From the NCBI RefSeq assembly GCF_000003815.2, contig NC_049985.1, positions 16,677,751 to 16,741,194 of the forward strand: 63,444 nucleotides of DNA, written 5' to 3'. The notes beneath the pieces were generated by a model. The model was not told where the DNA came from, ran no database searches, and worked only from the letters and a program-made list of their open reading frames with translations. The position numbers were made by a program, and so were the translations under genes. This document shows positions 43,408 to 55,400 of the stretch, piece after piece; positions within the stretch are counted from its first letter, which is position 1, and each line of letters starts with the position of its first letter. Source of the DNA: Branchiostoma floridae. Lineage: Eukaryota > Chordata > Leptocardii > Amphioxiformes > Branchiostomatidae.

Positions 43408-46400
43408 ATGAAATCACTTTTGAAAATGATCCTACCTATCTTACTAGAAGTTAGCGTTTCGAGGATGGCTATAGTGACAGGTAAGTAACGGGGCCGTTGG
43501 GTTGTTTTGTTGTGTAACGTTACGTTATAAACATATTTACAAAAAGCGTGGTTTTTAAAAAAAACACTGGCGACGTGAGAATTAGTAAGAAGGGAATGGC
43601 GGAACGGTTTGGAATTATTCATTGAAGTAGGTATTGAAAGGTCTTAACCGAAGCTGGTATTTGGACAGGTTACCGCACAAAAGGTTAAAAGTGATGTAGT
43701 CTATATTTGTTAGTCATCATTAAAAAATCATGACTGAAAGTGGAAGTAATCATCACGATCTTTTAACTGCGATGAAAAATGTCTGTACTTTTTTTCTATG
43801 TACGTCATGCAAGTTGCAAGGTGAGGTCAAATTACACGCTGTGCAACTCCTGCTTCCGGGCGAGCTGCATGGCGAAAGAGGGTACCAGTCGTCATTACGT
43901 ACATTAACTGCAAGTAAATCCGTCACTGTTGAAACACCTACAAATAAAACATGTCACAACAGAGTCTATGTCCTCGTTATTGGGTGTAACGCACAAATAC
44001 TTTTTGTCTCATCTAATTGTCTCATTGAATATGCATATAATACTGTAATTTGCTAGGCATAATCTATTTTGTATGATGGTCTTCTTAACCGAAAATGCAT
44101 ATATCGTATGTGTAGATGTCCAAGTTTCGCAAAATTCCATAGTTACATCCTATTATAAATCAGGCAAATAACTTGCACAGTTACATACTTGGTGCATCGT
44201 CGTGTACAACAATAACTAACTTACACATGTGAAGTAGGTAATCCCCACCATTAACCACTATGGAATTATGACATTGTCACATTGATTATGCAAATTAGAC
44301 TCTTATTTTTATATTTAGCATACGTTAATGCTGCACTTCCCATGAATTATCTATTTTAGGTGCATAAAAATCCTATTAAGGAAAACACTAGAAACACATA
44401 TTTCCTCATTAATTACATGTAAATTAAGTCATCATTTACATAATAAGCATACCATATCTGTAGTACATCTCTGTCTAAACTACCTGTATACTAGAGATGA
44501 AGGAAAGTCGTCGTTTCTTTGTTTAGCTATCCTCTGAAATGGCACACAGTTTTGCCTGCAAGTTCTACGGCTGTCTGCGTGCTCCAAAATCACTCCGATT
44601 CCCAGGAGTTCGTACGGAGGCGGTCCTTACCACTTACGGATCCCAAAAGATTGCCTACGTTTTGGCACTTAGACAGCACGTATTTGCACGTACGGCGCGC
44701 GGGTTGTGCCCCTACCTTTACGTCACAAGCCACCAAGCACATCCAGGTCAAAAGATACAAAAACGGAATTTCTGCTGCAGTACCAAGGTCACATACTAGG
44801 GGCCCAAAATTGACCTTGACCTTTGTTTTCTTAACACCTATCCACATACCAAATACCATTGTAATCCGTCTAGAGGTTCTTTAGTTATGCTGACAACACA
44901 AACACACAGACAGACACACCCAAAACTATATTTATCTCCATTTTTTCATGGAGGTAAGAATGAGAGTTAATGTCAAACCAAAGCCGGCTATGATCATGCA
45001 ATCAAGGACACAACAATGGTTGTAGTTATGTTGGCATCCAACTGCACTTGTGTCAAGCTTGCATCACTGCTTTGTTATTTTCTAAGATTTTCTATAATTT
45101 AGATTTTGCGTAATACGTAAAAGTATGTCTTAAATACACGAGACATAAGGATATTCGTTCTTTATCTCTGAAATTCGTTAAGTATCTTTCGAATCCCGCA
45201 GTGACGCAAGCCTGACGCAAGTGCAGTGAGATACCACCTTAAAGCTAAGGGCACAACCCGCTGAACATGCGTGGTATCTACGTGCCAAAACGTGGGCAAT
45301 GTTCTTTGGAACCGTAAGTAGTAAGTACCGTCTCCGTACGAAATCGTACGAAATCCAACGGGTTTGGGAGTACGCAGACACGCCGTAGAACTCTACGTGC
45401 ATGTCGAAATTTTCTCTGCCTTCTCTCCCTGCTCTTGCCATTCCTTCCCCACGTTTTCAGAAAACGTGGCGGATGGGACCTCCCCCCCCCCCCCCCCAAA
45501 AAAAACGTACGTACAAAAAGCACGTACGGCGGGTTGTGCCCTCAGCTTTACACAACTAACATCCTATCCGTTTTTATGTCGATGTATACATGCTAGAATT
45601 ATGACGATCCATATTATTAACTCCTAGATAACTTATTATTCTCGAATTCTTGAACAAAATCTATTCTTGCAATTCAAGAAAAAGCTGCTACTAGGAGGCT
45701 CAAATACAATCATGACTTTCTCCCAAAGAGCTGGGGGTGGGTGGGTCTGGGATTCATTATATTTGTCTGCTTCCCGCCACGATCGAAGAGAGGGAGAAAT
45801 CGTGGCCACTATTTTGTTTGTTTGCATGTGTGCCATATCCGGTAAACCGCCACATGGCGAAACATAACAGGTTTCTACTGTAGGAGACAGGCTGCACATC
45901 AGGAAAATCATAATGTTGCTATTTGTTTCCTTTGAAAAAGAGGGTGAACCCCTATGTAAGAGTTGAGCTAGGGCTGGATCAGACAAAGTTTTCAAATCAA
46001 GGGTTGAGCTTACAAGGTCATGAAGATTGCAGAGAAGGGATATTCTAAGTTGGTTGTAGTTAGGGCAGTACAGTAAATAATGGGCAACGCTTTCACATCG
46101 GGAGCCACAGCTACAAGAAGGACTATCGACTAAATTACGTGTGGATAAGCTAAAGTTCAAACTACAGGTCCCGATGCGGAGGCGTGTGAGTAAAGCGCAG
46201 GCGTATCTGGGGCCGTGACTAAATGTGTGTAAAGCCCCAGTCACAAAGCGCGTACGATTTCTGGCGATGGAGTATTCCGCATATCGTACGATGAGCGCAG
46301 TAAATCGCAGCAAAATCAGCCATCGTGATGCATCGGATGATGTTCAAAATCTTTCCAGCGTCGTACGATTTTTCACTTGTGTCTCTTCTGAATAGCCGCA

Positions 46401-49400
46401 TGACCGCTTCTGCGCTTCTTTATCCGACCAAATGTGGACGTAGCTGTTGAATACCTTTCTATAATATCTTTAACTGTAAAAATAGATTAAAAGAGACCAT
46501 GACAACATGTGTATTACATGTACAAGCAAAGGTTCAAATCAAGCAAAAGTACTGGTATGGTTATCTCTGCCTGCTTACGGGCTCTACGAGTCAGGATTTT
46601 TCGAAGATCGTATTATGATATGCTGTCAACAAAAAATGCCATCATACAAAAATCATATCATAAGCATTATATCACATATATTTGCGACTCATAGAGCCTG
46701 CCTTTCTGTTCGACTTGTCCCTATGGTTATTATGATTATGGTAAACTGACCCGGGGCCGACGAGAGCTGAGATTTGATCTAATTATGAACTCACGTACAT
46801 GTAGCGATCAAACAATTGTCTGCATCACCTGTGCGCGGCGGGTTGGCGGCTCGCGCCCATTGGCCCCCCGCTATCTCAACAATAATTCCGAGGCCTATAG
46901 CCCATGCTCATACTGCGCATCGCAAGGAATCGTACACGCTTTGTGACCGGGGCTTAAAGGGAAGGGCGAGCTAATGTTACTAAGTAATTTTTGATTGACG
47001 AAAGATTAAGTGACCATACAGCTATATCAAGACCATTCCAGTGATATGTAGTATACGGAATAAAGGACCTTTGATAACGAGTTGTGGTACAAGTAGGTGG
47101 CTGTAAATTGTGTTTGTTACGAAGGTCGTAGGGAGTAGAGGCAGAGACTTCAGGAGTGATCAGCTCCTGAAGATACTGACGAGTGTGACCATAAACAAGT
47201 TGGCCTACAGTTGGATCTCCCCGGATAAATCCAGACTGAAGAGGATATAATAAGTTTTGGGACATCAGGTGGTTGTACAAGTATTTAAATACAATTTTTT
47301 CAAGGATTTTGGACAGAGAGGGGAGTAGGGAGAATCTAGGGATACAGATCGGTAGTTCCTCGGGGTCCCCCTTTTTGTAAATTGGTACCACATTTGTTCT
47401 TTTCCGGGATTCAGGGAAGACTCCGTGGTTTAGGGACAAATTAAAAACATATGCAATTTTGTCGGAGAGATGTAGGGACATATGGATTTAAGGGAACGGT
47501 TACCTACATTATCATAGCCATATGCTTTTGATACTCCTTGATCCACTCACACCGGGAAGGACCCCTACTCTTTTGTGTGGCGGGTTCTTTTACGGCTGTC
47601 CTCACACACGAGACCCTCATTTAACGTCCTATCCGAGGGACGCCCCAAACTAGCTAAGTACTCATTTTCATATGAGTGAAGTGAGCAAAGTCATGTAATG
47701 TGTACCTTCCTCAAGGGCACAAGATCAGTGACGGATTCGAAGCCGATACCACTTGGGTCTGAGCCGAACACTCTGCATACTTACTCCATACGACCCACTC
47801 TACTAACTTCCCCCTTCCACCCTTCCCCGACCGTTACCTCTGATTTGATATAATTATGCCTATGGCACAGCAATTTTGATCTGGTTCTGCACTGTACCTT
47901 ATTTCAAGTTAGTGAGAGAAAACAATAGCACCACGGTCTTCATACACAATGCTCGTACTAACATGTAAATGCAGAAATGTTCGAGGTGTTCTTATTCATT
48001 ATGTTCGGGGTATTTGTAGAATATATCGCACGTTTCTAAGTATTACAGTGTTGCTGGTATTATCATGCAAATTAGGAACTAACTATATGATTGATAGCTA
48101 TTCATTTATATAGAATCGTATATGTATGTATATATATTAGCTGCATACTGTGAGTATTACCTTCCTATCGTTTAGAAGACAGGAGATAAAAGATATCTTA
48201 GGAAATACGGCATGTCCTCCTTTATCCAAATTAGGTCAATCCATTGGGGGTAAAGTTTAGCTGTTGATAAGTACCTGACTTATAAGTTCGGAATTCCTAT
48301 ATTTCACCGTTATGGATTCTCCCCACAAAATGTATCGTTTTCTAATTAATTATGCAAGTTATGTTCCACTCAGAGTAATTGCTACTTCGTCGTACTCATC
48401 TCTAATCAACTCACACGAGGGCCCAGAAATTCTCAAAAAGTTCTGTTCATTTGTTATTGACTTAAATCATGTGAAAAATGTGTTCAAACATGACAGAAGA
48501 AGAAGAGGAATACACCCTCAAAGGCAATACATTTCCTGTCGGAGATATGATTACACTCCACCATGTACCACTACACACCCAGCTCCGATGGACATTACAA
48601 CCTCAACCTCCAAAACCGGACACCTCGGGCACGTTAAAGAACCTACAACATGTAACGTTACACTTTCCCGACGTGAATGGATTCTGTCCGGATATGCAGC
48701 TTGCACTATTCAGTTCAAACCTGGGGTGTAACGCCGCCATTAGGCGGTTTGCTGGGTAAGCAACATAAACAAACAACCTGTTCGCCCGGAATGACAATTA
48801 TCGGCCAGCAAGATCGGTGCAGACAAAACATGTACCGTTAGCCCCCACCGGTCAGAAGCGCAGTAAATTCGCAGATCGAAAAGCAACAACATAATTAGGG
48901 TATTGGGAGAGGGTCAGGAAAAACACGGAAATGTGGGATAATGCAATGGATACAACATCTTGCCATTCAAGATAGTACCGAGTCACCTCAGTCTGTGTCC
49001 TCTGTCGTAGAAGAGTAGTCTACCCAAACCCGACAGGGTTCCCGTACATGGACCACAAGTGGGGCCACACTTGGAGGAGGAACGCGTGGAGAATTAGAAG
49101 GACACAATTATGTTTTTTGCAGAAATGGGCATTTGTGCATGAAAAATTAGTAAACGGCAACTCCTCTGGTATGTTACCTGTCTGTCCATTTCCTAGTCCT
49201 TTAGTTTTCTTCCAAATCAAGCAAAAATTGATGAGCCCACTGATATCATCCATAGACCTCGTGTGCCCTTATCTTCCAGAGGGACCGGCATCACTCCCAG
49301 CACATTAGAGGTATACATAGTACCGGGGTATAGTTTGTAGTTACAGCTTTAATACCAGGCTAAACAATAGTAGGTGAAGTGAATTTGTAACTCAAACTTT

Positions 49401-52400
49401 TTTATGATAAGTTATCATTGGTGATAAACATGATGGAGTTACAGTATCAGAACGTAGTTATTGTTTTGAAGTTAAAGATCCATCAGGTAGGTTTCTTGGT
49501 TGTGTCAAAAATAAACAGTGCCCTGCACATGGTCGTTTTTTTGTCCTGTTTTGACTTGTCCTGTCCGCCCAGCAACTATAAATCCATACCTGGAGCCAAA
49601 TCTTGCACGTTCGAAAACATCATCGCCTGTTTCAAGCTCGCCTGTTTGTTTATCTGGAGCAGACCCGAAAACACATTTCTACCATCGCCTGTATTTGTTA
49701 GCTCGCCTGTTTGTTGATCTGGAACAGACCCGAAAACACATTTCTACCATCGTCTGTTTTGTACGTCCGGCTGTTTGTTGATCAGGGACAGACCTCGGGC
49801 GTGTGACCTAGAAACCTTTCAAAGGTCAGTGACTCAATGCTTTCCCCAGGGACCTTATGGCCAGTTCTTGGATAAGGCGGAACTGGTTCAAACTGGTTTG
49901 ATCCCCCCAGACCTATGGCTTCTCCAATCAGGGAGAAGTCATTTGACATTTGACCAATAGGACAAAACTGGACCCTCCTGTCAATCTTCCGAAACTGGGA
50001 GGGTCCGGGTATACACTCCGGTTCTTGTCTGTTGACGAGACAGAAAGAGCGGGGCGTTCTATGTGTTAACATCGGGCCTGAGGTCATCTCAGCTGTAACT
50101 TTTCTGGAAGCTACGACTGTAGGTTGGACTCTGTTTCCGCTGCAGATACAAGGACATGCGTCACTTCTGACAAGGTATGTTGGTTTTTCTCCGGTTAAAT
50201 GGCCTGTTCCTTGCATTTGGTGCAGCGGAAAGTTATATCATTGAAAGAATATAGTTTTTGATATTCCCTCTCCGGTTAGATCGGTCGGCATTCATTGTGT
50301 AGTGTCATTGTTCCGTGGCCGATACCGTGTATATCTCTCCTAGAATCATCAAGGTCTAGACTTCCAGTTGATGCCTTTCTACATGTACTTGTGTCTGGAT
50401 TGGTGAATAAATTCTACGGTGATGTGATTTCAACCCTTTCAAAGCTTAAATTGTACGCTTCTTTGTGACGAGACTAAGCTTCAATTGTACGGAGAGGTAC
50501 TGCGATACCGCTCCTTTTCTTGGCCCTCTAGATATAGCCAAAATCTGTTTATATTTCATAAAATACGAGTTTATCTCCCGCAAGTCAGGTTTACCGTAGT
50601 GAAAATGCGGTGCTATTAAACCCAGTCAGATTTTCGAGCTTCGTCAAATTCTACCGCTAGCAAGAGAGAAAGAAAGTCAAACCGTTGTAGCACTTAAGTT
50701 GAGTAGACTTACTGTAGATGCCATCTGTTTTTCTAGAAAGGTTTTGCTGGATTCGCGACTAATAAGATTAGAAAGCTGTGTTGATTGCGGATTTCATGGC
50801 CGTTCCGAAATGTAAATATGGAAGGGGAAAGGTTGGATCCTACAAAACTGGAAGTCAAGCAAAAGCAGGATTCAGTTACTGGGGTCCCAGGGAGGGAGCG
50901 AGCCCGTAAACGACCCCGTATGCGCAGATGCCTTGGCGGACATGCATCACTCCTAGCACCGTAGAGGTGCCGGGGAGCCCTCGAAGGAAAAGGGAATTTG
51001 ATACTGAAACTTTTATGATAATTTGAAGATATCAAAAATAGTATGCTAAAGTTGCATTGCATGTATCGTAATGTAGTCTTTCTTTTGATATCATCAGTTA
51101 AGGTCATCGGCTTTGCTCTTGTAAGTTGTAGGTTCTAAATTTTAGTAATTTTACTTTGAGACTTTGTTTTGTTGTTTGATGCGTGATAGATGTGATAGTA
51201 ATGATTTGTTGTTGTCATTGAATCAGATATTTCGCAGCTCTTTTTTTTCTTTGTACCGGTTTTGTTGTGATTTGATGTCAGTTTAGACGTGTATTTTTGT
51301 TCGTTTACACGGATTGTACATTCTTGTTGGACATGTTTATTTTTTTGTAAGCGTGTTGTGTTGGCGGTGTGGTTGTAAGAGGTTACTGTCACATAGTTCT
51401 GGTCTACCTGTACTTGTCCACGTTTGCAATGGTGCCCATGTAACAGTTCTCTATGTTAATGCGTTGATTAGTCTCTTCAGCAGATATTCCGACGACCATG
51501 GTCCAATGTGTCAACAAGCTTAAAGTGTTATAAATTGTACGCTTGGGTACACTGCCACCCAACCGAGCGGTCCAGTCTTAATTTTGTTACCGACCCAACA
51601 TGCATTAATTAGACTGTATGATTGCTGAGATCCTTGAGTTGATCGTTGGCAGTTAATTGCGCACGGAATTGTGTTTAGGAAATGTTCCGCCGGGATTTTT
51701 TGGCCTTATCTTTATGTAGTATCCCATCCTTTTCGACAAGACTCATATGACTCAATGAATATTCCAGTAACGACCAGCTGTTTTTCATAAAAGGCAAACC
51801 AATTTGATTCTCGGTGAATGGCAGGAAATGGCTGCAATGTATTCATGCCTATTCTATCTCTGTTCGTGCAGGTAGCATGGACGTACACTCGCAGCCTTCA
51901 GAAGGAATCACTGCTCAGAGCATAAAGGTGAGGTAGACTAACAATTCGTTACAGAGAAAGGGCCCACAGCCTATGGGTCAACGTAAAAGATCATGTCTTA
52001 TAGTGACAAGATATATGTCCAGAGACAATAGTGTATTTGTTGTTTTCTGTTGATCTGGGTGATATGCAATAATTGTCATTGTAAGCGTTTTTCTTGATGA
52101 CTCGAAAACAGCATTCTATCAGTCGAACAAAGTCTTCTTCGTTTCACAACCTTCTTTTAATGAATGAATGAATGACCTTTATTGTACATTTGTGCTCAAA
52201 CAAGCTAAGTACAGGTCGTAGCGCTAGTGATAAGGTACAATTTTGACAAAAAAGGTATCTTATCATCTCTACATATGCTAATACATTCAAGTATGTACAA
52301 GTTCAACTTCTTCTCGCTTCTTAAAACAGTTATAAACATAAGGACAAATGGAATCAATAATATATGGCTTATCTAATTGCATGAGAAATATAAATTTTTC

Positions 52401-55400
52401 CGTGGTATTCAAGTATCGGAAATTTGGGAACATAAGTTGTATATTTTCAAAAAGGACGTTTCTTTCGTTGTTGTATAAAGTACATTCAACAATAAAGTGG
52501 CACTCATCCTCTATCTTATTCAAGTTACAGTATTGGCAGATTCTTTCTTCCAGAAGAATGTGGTTATGTCGGCCTTTTTCAATGTGGAGTCTATGTGAAC
52601 TAATGCGGAGCTTTGTGATGGCTGTTCTGTGCCGAATGTTTGCAATCAATTCTCCTGTAGACGTTTCGGTGACTGTCTGTCACCTTCATCAGTACAAAAT
52701 GAACCATACTAACGTTATCGGTAATTACTATGTAGCTCATATCGCACTGATAATGTTAGTATGGTTCATTTTGTACTGATGAAGGTGACAGTCACCGAAA
52801 TGTCTACAATGAATTAAAAGAAGGTAGTGAAACGAAGGAGACTTTGTTCGATTGATCTACCAACCTGATGAAACTATTTACGGAGCATTCTATCAGCTTT
52901 TCATTTTACATGGCGGTCCTTTGCATTTTGTAAACGTACTCTAAAATAAGACTCTGTTTATACAGAGGAAGGGTATACCTACACAGCACATTTTGTAACA
53001 GAGAATCCGTTCAAGGCATTGTTATATTTATGTCCTTTTGTCTCTTTATACCCGCAGGTCAACTTCTCCATGACTCTGGTCGCAAACAGAATTCACTGGA
53101 CCCCGGTCACAGAAAAGCTGGGGTGTGTGCTGATATCACCCAGGAAAACAAACAAAAAAAGCAAGAAAAGAAAAGAAACCAATAGAGTAAAAAGTGGCAA
53201 AGGTCACCCAAAAACACATGATACAAAACACACAAATAAAACATAAAACCCTCCAACAAAACAACACGTCTATCACACAGTAAGAATACGCAAAATAAAG
53301 GACAGCATCATGTAGTCAAAGAAGTCTGTCTGTCTTAAAAAGTCCAATGTACGGTGAGTTTTATCTTCGCGTACTCTCTTTATCATCGATGCGTCAGTCA
53401 TAGTCTATAAAGTGACATCTAAACAAACTGTATCAGCTACATGTCCAGACTTATCATTCTTCACTGTAAGAAGTTATAAATTACCAAATACATCGACAAA
53501 CATGTGACACGTTGGTCTTTAGTCTCCAGAAAGCTCATTTGAAATATCTTTTAAAAGCTGCAATAGTGTATAAAAACTGCCCAAAGAAGCAACTTACAGT
53601 TCCTCAATGTTACATGCAAACGCCCGTCCCGCAAGTTCTTGTCAAAAACGAATTCCCCAGGGAATGCGTGCGTGGAATATTTAGAATTCCTGGCAACTCA
53701 ATCGCAGTGCTATAAGAACGGCTCCGCCCCTGAGGCGTCGCCAAAATAAGACACCAACCAGTCGTGAATTTCAGCCATTTCCTTGTCAGTACATCAAGCT
53801 ATCGTGTAAATCGAGGAACTGGAATTAGTTTCTTCCACCCCATATGATTTTTTATCAACGTCAAAGTCCTCTAATTTTTTGTTTGGACTGCTAGTAACTG
53901 AACCTTATTTGTATTTTGATTTCGCCATTCATGTTCACCACATTAATGTTACTTAGAAACTTAGAATCTGTAGTTTTCTGAACTGTGTCAACTTTCACAG
54001 AAAGATTACGATTATTTTAAGGGTGTTCGGATCCTCTTGGAATGGAATCGGGTGAAGTTAAAGACAGTCAGCTCTCTGCGTCATCATCTTCATACAGATA
54101 TAGAGTTCAGTTCGCTCGTCTTAACAACAAAAGAGCCTGGCGACCAAGCAAAGACACCAACGGTACCAGCGAGTGGTTCCAGATTGATCTGCTTAAGGTG
54201 ATGGCAATAACGGGAATTCAAACCCAGGGTATCAGGGACAGCTTTGTGACATCTTTTACACTTGTGCACTCTAACGATGGGGAAAAATGGAGTACATATC
54301 AGGACAACGGATCAGACAAAGTGAGTATCACTAGCTGATTTTAAGATTTGTAACGCCGGAAATTAGACAATGATTTAGTGGTACTTTTGTAAACCATATT
54401 TAACGTATAGTGTGATTTACTCGTCATTGTCCTGTGATTATGAATTTTCTTACTTAATCAAAGCAAAATATGTTAACTAAATACAAATGTTGTCAATGAT
54501 TACATTGTAATTGTTTGCATTTGACGTTCATTCTTTCCAAAGATATTTGAAGGTAACAGTGGTCCAAAGGAGGTGAAGACCAACATCATTGATCCACCAA
54601 TAGTGGCAAGGTTCATCAGACTGATGGCCGTTACATGGGTGGAGGGGATTGCGTTCCGTTTGGAACTCCTGGGTTGCAAGCTAAAACGTAAGCTAATCAT
54701 GGTCAAATCCCCCAAATTTCCTAATTATTTCAAATGTATTACCCTCCAAACAGAGGTTAGGCTCCGGCTGTTTTTTAAAGTTTTTTTAGTCGTTTTTATC
54801 AGGCTTTCTATTTTGTCATTTTTCTTGAAGTACGCCAGCCAAATTAAGCTGGTGTGTTACGCCGAAGGGCGGTTATACCGGCTAGATAGATACAGATACA
54901 GATACAAACAAGTACGCCAGCCAAAGTTAGGTTTTGGCACAGCAAGCTAAATTACAATTTAGAAAGCCCGATAAGAACGACTAAAAAAACGTTAAAAAAC
55001 AGCCGGAGCCTAACCTCTGATTGGAGAGTAAAATGTATAGCTTATGACTAATGGGAGGTCTTTATTGTATTTGTCCATGCTCCATCGTCGCCAGTTTCAT
55101 GAAAAGAAAAAAGTAAAGAGAAAAACAGTTATGATTATCCATCAGAAAACCTTCACAATTATAAGACCAGGTAAAGGTGAGGAAAGCCTTTCAACTTTTG
55201 CCTACGTAACACGGATATATATTTTAGTTTCTCCTCTGTACATAACGTTATCTGTTACATATCTGCTTTGTTGCTCCTCTGTACACATCTGTACTTATGA
55301 AAGACATCATTGTCCTTGATCCCGATTGTTTCAGCGAGGTAAACAAAACGCAACAAAAGACCTAGAGCATGTCTTAAAGAAATACATGAGCCCTATGCAC

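Noticed and set aside
44740-44925. TGACCTTGACCTTTG as a nuclear-receptor response element
   Set aside because: It belongs to a dispersed repeat with copies at 27230 and 27590, so the match alone is not evidence of regulation.
52640-52830. Annotation as a true hammerhead ribozyme
   Set aside because: The CTGATGA and GAAA words are present, but stems I and III and a cleavage triplet in the right place were not found. Kept only as a finding to test.
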